From contig JAFEBQ010000026.1 of assembly GCA_018242585.1 (NCBI GenBank), positions 17,527-81,526 on the forward strand: a stretch of DNA of 64,000 nt, in the 5' to 3' direction. The position numbers and the translations under genes were made by a program. The notes below the pieces were generated by a model. The model was not told where the DNA came from, did no database searches, and saw nothing but the letters and a program-made list of their open reading frames with translations. The first letter of the stretch is position 1. Each line of letters opens with the position of its first letter. This stretch comes from Planctomycetota bacterium (GTDB lineage: Bacteria > Planctomycetota > Planctomycetia > Pirellulales > PNKZ01). Below are positions 8,862-17,827 of the stretch, piece after piece.

Positions 8862-9884
8862 TTACAGCACGCCGCAGAGTTGAAATGTCCGCAGGCAGTC
8901 GAGGATGGCCGACGTGCGCGTGGCGAAGTAGACGGGCCGCTCTTCGCCCGCGTAGCGGTGCTTGTGAAAATAAAGCCCGCGAAAGCTGTACAGCCAGTTC
9001 GCATAGCGGCCGCACATCTGACAGAGCCAGGCCAGGAACGAATTGTTGGCCAGCGGGTCGTCGGCCCGCATGCCTCCCAGCGGGCAATAGCCCAGCGCCA
9101 GGGTCCGCTTCCCTTCGCTGCGGAACTGCTCGATGGCCGTCACCTTGATCAGGTCGGCCGTGCCGCTGGGCGCGTCGGGATGGGTTCGCACGATGTTGGC
9201 CGTGTAGCCGATGGTCTGCTCGTTTTCATACAGCGGATCGAAGTGGACGTAGCCCAGCAGCGTGTCGTCGGCAAAGGCGAAGAACCGCCGCACGTCGTGC
9301 TCGGCCTCGGTCACCAGCGGCCGCGTCAGGAAACGCAGTTCGCGATTCCTGGTCCGCCGGCGCTGCATCCAGCGCTGTGACAGTTCTTCGACCGGCAAGT
9401 TGCGCGCTTCGGCCGCGGTAAGCTCAACGACGTGAAGGCCGTGGCGTCGCGCCGACTGAACTGTCTGGCGCAGGTTGCGCCGCCGCGAACCGGCGAGGGT
9501 GAAGCTGGCCAGGTCGATGTCGACCTCGGTCCCCATGGGCACGATCTTGTAGCCGCACTGTCCCAGCCAGTGTGCCGTGGCGGCCGACAATTGCAGGAAG
9601 CACGCGCTCTTGACGTGGGCCAGAAACTGTTCGAGCAGCGTGATGCGATGCTCGGGCAGCGCGATCGGCTCGGACAGCACAAACGCGCGCGGCAACAACC
9701 CGCCGAGCGTGGTCACCCCTTCGGACCAACGCTGATACGAAACAAAGCCGAGCCGCTCGACAAAGAAGGCGTCGAGTCCCGGCTGCAGCGTGAAGTATCC
9801 GGTCGAGTGCTGACCGTAGCGCCGCAGATAGCTGAAGCGGCGCGCGAGTTCGGGGCTCGATTCAATTTGAGCGAGCGTGGGCAT
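8862..9884 (-). CDS. DUF2156 protein (LPG synthase C-terminal / GNAT-like fold)
   Basis: The 340-residue product begins MPTLAQIESSPELARRFSYL and has YGQHSTGYFTLQPGLDAFF early on, typical of DUF2156 proteins, whose double GNAT-like fold is shared with the catalytic domain of phosphatidylglycerol lysyltransferase. Further family-like segments are GSRRRNLRQTVQSARRHGL (about 160-180) and the C-terminal YSFRGLYFHKHRYAGEERPVYF. In the known synthase this domain moves an aminoacyl group from tRNA onto a lipid; here there is no membrane-spanning flippase half, so the substrate is unknown. The start at 9884 was chosen because upstream residues are Arg-rich and unlike the family. Confidence 0.75.
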   Translation of the reverse strand: MPTLAQIESSPELARRFSYLRRYGQHSTGYFTLQPGLDAFFVERLGFVSYQRWSEGVTTLGGLLPRAFVLSEPIALPEHRITLLEQFLAHVKSACFLQLSAATAHWLGQCGYKIVPMGTEVDIDLASFTLAGSRRRNLRQTVQSARRHGLHVVELTAAEARNLPVEELSQRWMQRRRTRNRELRFLTRPLVTEAEHDVRRFFAFADDTLLGYVHFDPLYENEQTIGYTANIVRTHPDAPSGTADLIKVTAIEQFRSEGKRTLALGYCPLGGMRADDPLANNSFLAWLCQMCGRYANWLYSFRGLYFHKHRYAGEERPVYFATRTSAILDCLRTFQLCGVL

Positions 9885-10048
9885 ACGAAACCGGCAGCCG
9901 AGATGCCTCGATGACCGCAAGCGCCAACGATGCAACCGAGGCGAAATGCGTGATTACAGTTTCGTTAATATAGGCGGCTGTGGGCCCGGAAAACAACGAC
10001 AAAATGTCGTAGTTGATGAGATTTGCCTTTGACGGCCGGGCGAAAGAA

Positions 10049-10219
10049 TCAGCGGTGGGCAGCCGGTTGCTCGCGTGGAAGCACGGTGGCCTGATCGGCC
10101 CCGCGCAGCTCGTGGGCCACGCCAAATAGCGCCGCCGCCGTACCGCCCAGGCAGGCGATCAACAGAAAAGCCGCGATGATTCGCGAGCGAAGCAGGGCAT
10201 GGAGCCAGTTGTCGAGCAT
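10049..10219 (-). CDS. Small single-span membrane protein
   Basis: A 56-residue frame starting MLDNWLHALLRSR with a clear hydrophobic segment (IIAAFLLIACLGGTAAALFG, about residues 14-33) and a short hydrophilic tail. A GTG or CTG-like extension to 10246 exists but adds only Arg-rich residues. No family was recognised. There is only a weak ribosome site. The hydrophobic pattern supports a genuine small membrane protein, but chance cannot be excluded at this length. Confidence 0.4.
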   Translation of the reverse strand: MLDNWLHALLRSRIIAAFLLIACLGGTAAALFGVAHELRGADQATVLPREQPAAHR

Positions 10220-10535
10220 GGTTTCCAGTCTAGTTCGCGCCCGCAAAGTGCAAGGCGCGGCGCGGTTGAACTGCCCAAAAAACTGAGCATTTGGCCGCTA
10301 AACCAGCCCCCCAAAAGGCTAGCCTAGCGGGGGCGCGACCTGCTACAATGCTGGCTGGTTGGTTTGACGACGATCTGTGGCACTCGGTTCTTGTCAGCTT
10401 CGTTCTGCTCTGGACTTTGCCTGCTTACTGTTCACTCGCCATTCCCTGCCTGGCGGGCCACCACTCTGGCCCCTTTCGCTCCGACCCGGAAAGTGTGAAT
10501 TGCGGTCGGGAATGCCCATCTTCAGGAGTTGAACA
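10220..10535. other. Spacer and long leader before the RRM gene
   Basis: No gene was found in these 316 bases. They form the region between a minus-strand small ORF and the plus-strand RRM gene, so they probably hold the RRM promoter and a leader. The AGGAG ribosome site is at 10524-10528. No clear -35/-10 pair was picked. Confidence 0.5.
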
Positions 10536-10859
10536 GTGGGTAAGAAGCTTTATGTCGGTAACTTGAGCTACAACGTGACGAGCTCGAGTCTGGAAGAATT
10601 GTTCGCCCAGTACGGCGAAGTCCGCAGCGCCCAGGTCATCCAAGACCGCGACACGGGCCGCAGCAAGGGTTTTGGCTTCGTGGAAATGGCCGACGACAAC
10701 GCGGCCCAGGAAGCCATCAACGCTCTGAACGAGACCGAGCACGACGGCCGTCCGCTGACGGTGAACGAAGCTCGTCCTCGCGAAGATCGCCCGCGTGGCG
10801 GTGGCGGCGGTGGATACGGCGGCGGTGGCGGTGGTCGCGGCGGCTACGGTCGTCGCTAA
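10536..10859 (+). CDS. RRM-family RNA-binding protein with Gly-rich tail
   Basis: The 107-residue protein is a single RNA recognition motif. RNP2 is LYVGNL (residues 5-10) and RNP1 is KGFGFVEM (44-51). The C-terminus is a short Arg/Gly/Tyr tail (RPRGGGGGGYGGGGGG...). This is the architecture of bacterial Rbp proteins, best studied in cyanobacteria, where several are cold-induced and bind single-stranded RNA. The start is GTG with AGGAG seven bases upstream. A strong terminator lies about 95 bases downstream, so it is probably a single-gene transcript. A role in RNA folding or cold response is inferred from the family. Confidence 0.95.
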   Translation: MGKKLYVGNLSYNVTSSSLEELFAQYGEVRSAQVIQDRDTGRSKGFGFVEMADDNAAQEAINALNETEHDGRPLTVNEARPREDRPRGGGGGGYGGGGGGRGGYGRR

Positions 10860-10953
10860 GCCGGCTCTTTAGCGGTGGCTTGTAGACTACAAGCGGCTCG
10901 TTAAGAACAATTGCTTGCTACGCGCGTCTTCACGGGCGCATAATGCAAACACA

Positions 10954-11003
10954 ACAGCGGCCAGGGAATTCCTTAGTTGGGTCCTTGGCCGCTGTCTTTT
11001 TTT
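10954..11003 (+). terminator. Strong terminator of the RRM gene
   Basis: ACAGCGGCCA (10954 onward) pairs with TGGCCGCTGT (10986-10995), extended by a few more pairs towards the loop, and is followed by CTTTTTTT. It lies about 95 bases past the stop codon, leaving a real 3' untranslated region. Confidence 0.92.
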
Positions 11004-11050
11004 GCGCGTAAATGTCAAACGCATGCGTCGATCGGCGTTTGGCTGGGGTG

Positions 11051-11154
11051 GCCCGGACAACTTGCTTGTCCGGGCGGCGCAGCCGCCAGAGGGATCGAGA
11101 CCGTCATCCATTCCCCTCTTGTCGCTGCGCGACACCGACAACAAGTTGTCGGTG
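11051..11154. repeat. Two hairpins of 10 bp between RRM and radical SAM genes
   Basis: GCCCGGACAA pairs with TTGTCCGGGC (11051-11060 and 11066-11075). CACCGACAAC pairs with GTTGTCGGTG (11133-11142 and 11145-11154). Both stems share the GACAA element. Neither has a T-run. They look like members of a family of intergenic palindromes. Confidence 0.65.
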
Positions 11155-11188
11155 CTACCCATCTCCGGCCCCTCTGAGGTCGTGCCCC

Positions 11189-12751
11189 TCAGAACGAATT
11201 CACGACAGCCATCTCTTCGGCCGCCATCTTGCGGGCCATGAAATAGTGATGGTAGTGCATCGCGCACTTCAGCACGTACACGAACAGCAACTCGGGGTCG
11301 GGTCGCGCCCGCAGAAAGCGCCCGATCCGTCGGCGATACTCGCGGCGTAGCGCGGCATCGGGCACGTAGACCATCAACTGCAGAAAGACTCCCGCCGCCA
11401 TTGCCGAGAACCGGGCCATGGCGGCCGTCCAGGCCAGCGGATGCTTGCGCCAGTAGGCGCGCCGCGCTTGGCCCAGCTTGAAGCCAGCCCGAATGTACAA
11501 TTCCTCCAGCCGGTCGAAGTACGACGTCGGGTCGTAAATCTGGTTGAGCAACTGGACGTAGCCGTCGCGCAGCTCGGCCCGCGTCATCTGGGCCGGCACG
11601 ATGTTGGTGCCGTACTCGGGCGGGTCGCTTTCGTCGAGTCGCCCCTCGGCGGCCAGCCGCTTGTGCAGAGGCGTTTTCGGAATCGCCGCCAGCATGCCGA
11701 CCATGGCGTGAATGATGCGGCTTTCTTCCAGGAACTTGCGCTGCTGCTCGAATACCTGGGCGTCGTCGTGGTCAAAGCCGATGATCATGCCGCACCAGAC
11801 GTCCAGGCCGGCGTCTTGCACCGCATGCACGCGCTCGACAAGGGTTCGCCCGGGGCGCACGTTCTGAAACTTCTTGGTCTCGCGCAACGAGGCTTCGTTG
11901 GGGCTTTCGATGCCGATGAACACGGCCGTGATGTTGGCTTCGATCATTCCCTGCATCAACTCTTCATCGTCGGCCAAGTCGAGCGACGCTTCGGTAAAGA
12001 AGTTGAACGGGAAGCCATGTTCGCGCTGCCAGTCAGCCACTTCCTTGAGCAACGGCTTGATGGCTTGCTTGTTGCCGATCAGGTTGTCATCGACAATCAG
12101 CGCCAGATCCATTTTTTGGGCCAGCAGGGCGTCGAGTTCGCGGCGGATTTGTGGGGCCGTTTTCAGCCGGGGCCGCCGGCCGAACGTGACGATGATGTCG
12201 CAAAACTCACACTGGAACGGGCAGCCGCGCGAGAATTGCAGGCTGCCAAAGGCGTAGTGCTCGTTTTTGAGCAGGTCGAACCGCGGCGTCGGCACCCGAG
12301 TCATGTCGGTCTTTTCGAGCTGCTCGTAGCGCTCCTGGTGCCGGCCTTGCTGCCAATCGGCCAGGAACTTCGGCCAGGTTTCTTCGGCCTCGCCAATGAA
12401 GATGACGTCGGCCAGGTCGCCAAAATAATCTTCTTGCACGGTCACCCAGGGGCCGCCGACCGCGGTGAACACGTCCCGCGCTTTGAGCTCGCGCAAGATT
12501 TCGCGCATCCGCATTCGCTGCACGCTCATACCGGTAACGCCGACGATGTCGGCCCGGGCCAGCCGGTCGAAGTCGATGTCTTCGACGTTCTCGTCAACCA
12601 GCGTGATGGTGTGCTCGCCCGGCGTTAAAGCCGCCAACAGCGGCAAACACGCCGTCGGTAGATTGGCCTTCTTGCGCATCAGCGGCAAGGCCATCTCGAG
12701 CCCCCAGTACGAGATCTCGAACCGCGGATTCACCAGCACGATATCGGCCAT
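11189..12751 (-). CDS. B12-binding-domain radical SAM protein (DUF4070-type)
   Basis: The 520-residue enzyme has an N-terminal cobalamin-binding-like Rossmann domain (about 1-140, starting MADIVLVNPRFE, with VGVTGMSVQRM and GEAEETWPKFL). A radical SAM core follows, with CPFQCEFC holding C177, C181 and C184 for the 4Fe-4S cluster. The C-terminal third resembles DUF4070. This architecture is shared with hopanoid-modifying enzymes such as HpnP, but assignment to 2-methylation is not supported by reading alone. The start at 12751 has a GGGAGGG ribosome site; the frame is open further upstream but unlike the family. It is divergent from the FAD oxidoreductase at 12947. Confidence 0.88.
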   Translation of the reverse strand: MADIVLVNPRFEISYWGLEMALPLMRKKANLPTACLPLLAALTPGEHTITLVDENVEDIDFDRLARADIVGVTGMSVQRMRMREILRELKARDVFTAVGGPWVTVQEDYFGDLADVIFIGEAEETWPKFLADWQQGRHQERYEQLEKTDMTRVPTPRFDLLKNEHYAFGSLQFSRGCPFQCEFCDIIVTFGRRPRLKTAPQIRRELDALLAQKMDLALIVDDNLIGNKQAIKPLLKEVADWQREHGFPFNFFTEASLDLADDEELMQGMIEANITAVFIGIESPNEASLRETKKFQNVRPGRTLVERVHAVQDAGLDVWCGMIIGFDHDDAQVFEQQRKFLEESRIIHAMVGMLAAIPKTPLHKRLAAEGRLDESDPPEYGTNIVPAQMTRAELRDGYVQLLNQIYDPTSYFDRLEELYIRAGFKLGQARRAYWRKHPLAWTAAMARFSAMAAGVFLQLMVYVPDAALRREYRRRIGRFLRARPDPELLFVYVLKCAMHYHHYFMARKMAAEEMAVVNSF

Positions 12752-12946
12752 CGAACGAACCCTCCCGGTGCGTCGAACGAGTTGCTGCCCACCACTCGGC
12801 ATGTGACATCGTATCGCGGCGCGGGGCAAGGCTCAAACAATCTGCCACCGGATTCCCCGCCAGGCGGCAAATGAAGGGCGAACTGTCGCATTGATCGAGC
12901 CACGGTTAGAATCGCCGGCATTGCTGGAACTCGACAGGAATCTGCC

Positions 12947-14212
12947 ATGAAGCTGCTGAAGACCGATGTGTTGATCTGTGGCGGTGGGTGCGCCGGCTTG
13001 TGCGCGGCATTGGCCTCGGCCCGCAACGGCGCTGAGACCCTGGTCGTCGAACGGGCGGGCTTTGCCGGGGGCATCATCACCGCCGTCGGGTTGCCCTACT
13101 TCGACGGCGTGGCTCACAAGAAGGATCGCCGCCTGGTTCTGGGGGGCATCCCGATCGAGTTGCTGGTCCGCTCCGGTATCTGTCAGGCGGGCGATACGCA
13201 CGTCACTAAGTACAACCCCACGATCAGCAATATCGAGCGGTTCAAGCTGCTGGCCGATCAGATGTTCATGGCCGAAGCGCCGCGCCTGCAGGTGCTGTAT
13301 CACACGCAAGTCTGTGACGTGAAAGCCGACGGCGGAAGGATACAAGAGGTGATCTTGGCCAACAAAGATGGCCTCGTTCGCGTGCAGGCCCGGGAAGTCG
13401 TCGATTGCACCGGCGACGGCGACGTGGCGGCCTGGTCGGGCGCGCCGGTCATCAAGACCCAGCCATTGCAGCCACTAACGCTGCACTTTCGTATCGGCAA
13501 CGTCAAGAAGTCGCCCGACATGCAAAAACTCTGCCGCGCGCAACTTGAGGTGGCGCACCAGGCCGGCGAACTGCCCAACTATTATGGCCCTGGCATGATG
13601 TTCATGTTTGCGCCGAACGAAGTCTATTTGCACGCCATTCGTGTGCCGGGCGACGCCAGCGACGCGGCCGACCTGACGCGGTGCGAAATGCAAGGTCGCG
13701 CCGACGCTTGGACCATGTTCGAGCGTTGGAAAGCGAACGTGCCCGGCTTCGAGGACTCGTATTTCTTAATGGCCTCGCCGTTCATCGGCGTCCGCGAGAC
13801 GCGACGCATCGTCGGACAGCACGTGCTGCACGAGAGCGACATTCAGCAAGGTCGCAAGTTCGACGACGCCGTGGCCACCGGCTGCTGGTACTTGGACATT
13901 CATCCCCAGACCGCTACCAGCGGCTCGGCCTGGCACGAAGAGCCCGACTTCCCGGCGCCGTACGACATTCCCTATCGCTCGATTCAGCCAAAACAGATCG
14001 AGAATCTGCTCGTGGCCGGCCGGTGTCACTCGGCCACGGCTCTGGCCTCTTCGTCGTCGCGCGTAACGGCCACAGCTATGGCCATGGGCCAGGCTGCCGG
14101 CACGGCGGCGGCGCTGGCCGTGGAAACTAAGAAGTCGACCGGCGAACTCGCCGGGGTCGCCGTCCGCCGCCGCCTCGAAGCGCAACACGCCGGCCCCTGG
14201 GTCGGCGCGTGA
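12947..14212 (+). CDS. FAD-dependent oxidoreductase (FAD_oxidored family)
   Basis: The 421-residue protein starts with a dinucleotide-binding fold, DVLICGGGCAGLCAALASARNG followed by ETLVVE (residues 7-36), typical of the FAD_oxidored group found in many planctomycetes. A second FAD-contacting element, VVDCTGDGDVAAWSGAP, is at about 148-164, and the C-terminal LLVAGRCHSATALA with MAMGQAAGTAAALAV closes the flavin site. Such proteins are often heterodisulfide-reductase-like or xanthan lyase-like oxidoreductases; the substrate is unknown. The gene is divergent from the radical SAM gene and convergent with the Tad operon end. Confidence 0.9.
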   Translation: MKLLKTDVLICGGGCAGLCAALASARNGAETLVVERAGFAGGIITAVGLPYFDGVAHKKDRRLVLGGIPIELLVRSGICQAGDTHVTKYNPTISNIERFKLLADQMFMAEAPRLQVLYHTQVCDVKADGGRIQEVILANKDGLVRVQAREVVDCTGDGDVAAWSGAPVIKTQPLQPLTLHFRIGNVKKSPDMQKLCRAQLEVAHQAGELPNYYGPGMMFMFAPNEVYLHAIRVPGDASDAADLTRCEMQGRADAWTMFERWKANVPGFEDSYFLMASPFIGVRETRRIVGQHVLHESDIQQGRKFDDAVATGCWYLDIHPQTATSGSAWHEEPDFPAPYDIPYRSIQPKQIENLLVAGRCHSATALASSSSRVTATAMAMGQAAGTAAALAVETKKSTGELAGVAVRRRLEAQHAGPWVGA

Positions 14213-14218
14213 GCATTA

Positions 14219-14596
14219 CTACTTGAAGTAGCGCTCGACCGCCGAGCCGTCTCCAACCAGGCGCACCTGATCGCCGACCTTCAGGCGACACGTCCCCGCC
14301 GGTAGTTCCAGCGTGGCGAACACATCGCCCGGGCCGGTGAACATCCGCCAAGGTTTCAACGACGATACCATGCTGACGACGCGTCCCGCTCGATCGAGCA
14401 TCACGACGTCGATTGGCGCGAGCATGAAACAGGTGTGGACCGAGCGGCACGGGACGATCAACAAGCCCGCGTCCGCAGCCAGCCGGCGCAGTTGCAACCC
14501 ACGGAAGCGCGGCCAGAACGAATCGGCCACCTCCAGCCGCGCGACGATCACCTCGCCCGTCGCCACCTGCACCAGTTGGTAACTGGGCGTCTTCAT
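14219..14596 (-). CDS. DUF192 protein, last gene of the Tad operon
   Basis: The 125-residue product matches DUF192: RFRGLQLRRLAADAGLLIVPCRSVHTCFMLAPIDVVMLDRAGRVV, then KPWRMF and a C-terminal LELPAGTCRLKVGDQV. Family members are small beta proteins, often secreted; this copy has no signal peptide visible. Its start overlaps the tadC stop by four bases, so it is translated with the pilus genes. The function of DUF192 is not established, and a role in pilus assembly here is inference from the operon. Confidence 0.88.
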   Translation of the reverse strand: MKTPSYQLVQVATGEVIVARLEVADSFWPRFRGLQLRRLAADAGLLIVPCRSVHTCFMLAPIDVVMLDRAGRVVSMVSSLKPWRMFTGPGDVFATLELPAGTCRLKVGDQVRLVGDGSAVERYFK

Positions 14597-15513
14597 CGCG
14601 CCGACTGGCTCATGCTGTCGAGGACGCGGAAGATTTCATAAAACGCCGGGCCCAGCGCCGACAGCAGCACGCCCGGCATGAAGCAGACGACCATCGGCAC
14701 CAGCAACTTGATCGGCGTCGACATGGCGAACGCCAGCGCCTGCTCCTTGCGGCGTTGACGCAGATCTTCGGCCTGAATCTTCAGCACGTCGGCCAGGCCG
14801 GCGCCGATTTGCTCGGCCTGAACCACGGCCGAAATGAAGATCGAAAACCAGGTCATCCCCACGCGCCGGCTCAGCCAGCGGAGCGAATCGACGCGCGGCC
14901 GGCCGGCCAGTACATCGCGCTGAAACGCGCTCAGCTCGCGTGGCAAGGTACGATGGGCCTCGAGCGAACCGAGCACCCGGTCGATGGCGCTGTCGAGCCC
15001 GAGCCCCGCTTCGGCCAACGTGGCCAGCAGGTCAAGCACCAGCGGCAGGTCTTCTTCGATCTCGCGCACGCGCTGCCGCCGTGCCGCACGGACTAAGAGT
15101 GTCGGAATCGACGCCAGGCAAACCAGCGCGATCCACGGCGCTCCGTAAATCAGCGGCAACGCCACGTCGCCGACGCCGCCGGGAATCGCTTGGGCCACGC
15201 GGGCCATTTGCGGCAAGTTGCCGTATAGGGTAAACGCCAGCGCCAGCAGTCCGCCGCCGATGCAAAACACTAGCGTGCTTCCCACATAGACCGCCACGGC
15301 GTTCGGGCCGCGACGGCCGGCCAGGAACAACCAGTGCTTGAGCCAGCCCTGCTGGTCCTCGGCCGGTAGCGGCTCGTTCGACTCTTGCTCGCTGAACAAC
15401 CGATCGAGCGTCCGCCCGCGCAAAGCTAATCGTTGCGCCGCCCAGGCAAATAGCGAGACCGCCGCCACCAGCAGCATTCCCAGCACCAGCAAGGTTTGGA
15501 TCGACGCAGGCAT
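14593..15513 (-). CDS. tadC: Tad pilus inner-membrane platform protein TadC
   Basis: The 306-residue protein has an N-terminal membrane segment (LLVLGMLLVAAVSLFAWAA) and a second near residue 75-100. A T2SF domain follows (LPLVLDLLATLAEAGLGLDSAIDRVLGSL... then FISAVVQAEQIGAGLADVLKIQAEDLRQRRKEQA), and the C-terminal hydrophobic pair is typical of TadC. With TadB it forms the GspF-like platform driven by the CpaF ATPase. The gene follows tadB after one base and overlaps the DUF192 gene by four, so it is firmly in the operon. Confidence 0.93.
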   Translation of the reverse strand: MPASIQTLLVLGMLLVAAVSLFAWAAQRLALRGRTLDRLFSEQESNEPLPAEDQQGWLKHWLFLAGRRGPNAVAVYVGSTLVFCIGGGLLALAFTLYGNLPQMARVAQAIPGGVGDVALPLIYGAPWIALVCLASIPTLLVRAARRQRVREIEEDLPLVLDLLATLAEAGLGLDSAIDRVLGSLEAHRTLPRELSAFQRDVLAGRPRVDSLRWLSRRVGMTWFSIFISAVVQAEQIGAGLADVLKIQAEDLRQRRKEQALAFAMSTPIKLLVPMVVCFMPGVLLSALGPAFYEIFRVLDSMSQSAR

Positions 15514-15514
15514 C

Positions 15515-16387
15515 TTAGAACCGGGGTTTGCTCAAGTAGGATATCCAGACCATGCCGACCGCTTGCAGCACGATGGCCACCGCGGCCAGCGACGCGCCGA
15601 CCGAGGTATCCAAAAAGTTCGCCATGCGCTCGGGATCGTTGCGCCACATCAGCACGGCAATGAAGTACGTCGAGCCCATGATCGCCACGATCGACGTTCG
15701 CGCCTGGGTGGTCAGCGCGCGCAGACGGCGCGAGACTTCGATCCGCTGGCGAATCGTCCGTCCCACGTTGGCCAACGTGCCGGTCAAGCTGCCGCCGACA
15801 CCCCAGTGGACCGACAGTGCCATGCTGAACAGCCGGAACGTTTCGAGTGGCACGCGCTCGGACAGCGCGTTGAAGGCCGCGATTGGGTCGTCCCCCAGGC
15901 GAATGCGCCCGAGCAACTCTTCAAGCTGCGGCTTCAGCGGCACCCGGGCTTCTTGCAACGCTTGCTCCAGCGCCACCGGCAGGGCGGCGCCAACGCGCAG
16001 CGCGCTGATCATCAAGTCGATCGCGTCGGCCAACTGGGCTTCGATCCGATCCGAGGTCCACGTGAGCAGCGCGGCGTCGAGTTGGGTTCCCAGCAAGCCG
16101 ACAATCGCCGCGAACGCGCCGGCAAAGGCCCACGGCAGCCCAACCACCCAGTGCAGCACCACCAACACCGCCAGGGCCACACCCCACGGAATCACGTAGT
16201 GACGCCGGGCGAACAGCCGCGGCGGCTCGTGTTCCTCCTCGGCCGCGGTTTCGGTCTCGGCCGTGTGCAGTCCTTCGTCCAGGCGCTCGAGCGTTCGGCG
16301 GCGCAAGGCAAAATGCCGCGCGGCGGCGATCGCGCCGGCGGCACTGCTGGCCAGAAAGAACAGCCCGAACCATAGCTCGCGCGTCAC
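15515..16387 (-). CDS. tadB: Tad pilus inner-membrane platform protein TadB
   Basis: The 290-residue product begins with a membrane span, has a charged stretch rich in Glu, then two further spans (VIPWGVALAVLVVLHWVVGLPWAFAGAFAAIVGLL). The T2SF domain follows (LADAIDLMISALRVGAALPVALEQALQE... SMALSVHWGVGGSLTGTLANVGRTIRQRIEVSRRLRALT). It ends in two hydrophobic segments. The start is GTG three bases after the cpaF stop. TadB and TadC form the inner-membrane base of the Flp pilus. Confidence 0.93.
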   Translation of the reverse strand: MTRELWFGLFFLASSAAGAIAAARHFALRRRTLERLDEGLHTAETETAAEEEHEPPRLFARRHYVIPWGVALAVLVVLHWVVGLPWAFAGAFAAIVGLLGTQLDAALLTWTSDRIEAQLADAIDLMISALRVGAALPVALEQALQEARVPLKPQLEELLGRIRLGDDPIAAFNALSERVPLETFRLFSMALSVHWGVGGSLTGTLANVGRTIRQRIEVSRRLRALTTQARTSIVAIMGSTYFIAVLMWRNDPERMANFLDTSVGASLAAVAIVLQAVGMVWISYLSKPRF

Positions 16388-16390
16388 CGC

Positions 16391-17827
16391 TTACCCCTTT
16401 TGAAACAGGGATATTGGGATGTCCTGGCCGCGCTCGCGCAGCTCTTCGACCATCCGTGGCACGACGCCCGTGGCGACAAACTCGCCTTGCACGGCGCGCG
16501 GCGTCCGACCGCGGCGCTCGAAGCGAAAAATCTCCTGCAACTGCGGCGTCAGCCCTTCCAGGCCGGTAATCTCGGCAATGCTTTCGACGCGGCGAACGCC
16601 ATCTTCGTAGCGGCGGACTTGCACGATGAGTTGTAGCGCCGAGGTCATCTGCTCGCGAATGGCTCGCGACGGCAAATCGACCCCCGCCATCAGCACCATC
16701 GTCTCGATGCGCGCCAGCGCGTCGCGCGGGCTGTTAGCATGGACCGTGGTCAGGCTGCCATCGTGGCCGGTGTTCATAGCTTGCAGCATGTCGAGGGCCT
16801 CGGGTCCGCGGACTTCGCCGACGATGATCCGGTCGGGGCGCATGCGCAGGGCGTTGATCACCAGGTCGCGCGCGGTGATCCGCCCGCGCCCTTCGATATT
16901 CATCGGCCGCGTTTCCATGCGGACGACGTGTTCCTGGTCGAGAACCAATTCGGCGGCGTCTTCGATGGTGACGATTCGTTCGTTGCCGGGGATTGCTTCG
17001 CTGACCGCCCCCAGGTACGTCGTCTTGCCCGAGCCGGTGCCGCCGGAGATCAGCACGTTGCGCCGGCCGATGACCACGGCCCGCATGAACTCAAGCATGG
17101 CCGGCGAATACATCTTCAGCCGCATCAGCTCGGTGCTATTCAAGCGGCGGCGGCCGAAGCGGCGAATCGACAGCGTCGGCCCGTCGATCGTGGCCGGCGG
17201 CAGCGTGGCGTTTACACGGCTGCCGTCGGTCAAGCGGGCGTCGACCATCGGCGAAGCGTCGTCGATGCGCCGGCCGATGCGGGCCGCGATCCGTTGAATG
17301 ATTCTGACCAGGTGTTCCGTATCGCGGAACCGGACGTTCGTCTGTTCCAGGCGGCCGAAACGTTCGACGTACACCATGTCCGCGCGGTTGACCAGGATAT
17401 CGGTCACAGCCGGGTCGGCCATTAGCGGCGCCAGCGGCCCGACGCCGAGCGTCTCTTCCAGCAAGTCATCGGCCAGCCGCTTACGCTCGTTGTCGTTGAG
17501 CGGCAGGTCCAGGTCGTCGAGCACTCGGGCCGTGAACGCCACCACGGCGTCGTGCAACGGCGCGTCGCCGGCCGTCAGCAAATTCTGGTCGTTCAGCTCG
17601 TCGAGCAACTGCTGGTGCAGCCGCGCCTTGACCATCTGGTATTCGACTCGGTCGGTGCGCGCGGCCGGCTCGGCCGCGCGGACGGCGTCGCTGGTCACGC
17701 GCGGGGCGCTGGAACGAATTCGCTCAGTCGGCAGCGCGTTGTGCGCGCGAATCAGCTTCTGACGCGAGTCGTCGTGGCTCGCCCCCTTTTCACCCTGACC
17801 AGGATTGCCAATGCCGTGGTCGTTCAT
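16391..17827 (-). CDS. cpaF: Tad pilus assembly ATPase CpaF/TadA
   Basis: The 478-residue protein is a secretion ATPase of the VirB11/PilT class. Walker A is GGTGSGKTT, followed by AVSEAIPGNERIVTIEDAAEL (Asp box region). The His box-like GHDGSLTTVHANSPRDALARIETMV and the Walker B region PDRIIVGEVRGPEALDMLQAM are present. The N-terminal domain has DDLLEETLGVGPLAPLMADPAVTDILVN, typical of CpaF. It hydrolyses ATP to drive pilin polymerisation. It overlaps cpaE by four bases and precedes tadB by three. Confidence 0.96.
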   Translation of the reverse strand: MNDHGIGNPGQGEKGASHDDSRQKLIRAHNALPTERIRSSAPRVTSDAVRAAEPAARTDRVEYQMVKARLHQQLLDELNDQNLLTAGDAPLHDAVVAFTARVLDDLDLPLNDNERKRLADDLLEETLGVGPLAPLMADPAVTDILVNRADMVYVERFGRLEQTNVRFRDTEHLVRIIQRIAARIGRRIDDASPMVDARLTDGSRVNATLPPATIDGPTLSIRRFGRRRLNSTELMRLKMYSPAMLEFMRAVVIGRRNVLISGGTGSGKTTYLGAVSEAIPGNERIVTIEDAAELVLDQEHVVRMETRPMNIEGRGRITARDLVINALRMRPDRIIVGEVRGPEALDMLQAMNTGHDGSLTTVHANSPRDALARIETMVLMAGVDLPSRAIREQMTSALQLIVQVRRYEDGVRRVESIAEITGLEGLTPQLQEIFRFERRGRTPRAVQGEFVATGVVPRMVEELRERGQDIPISLFQKG

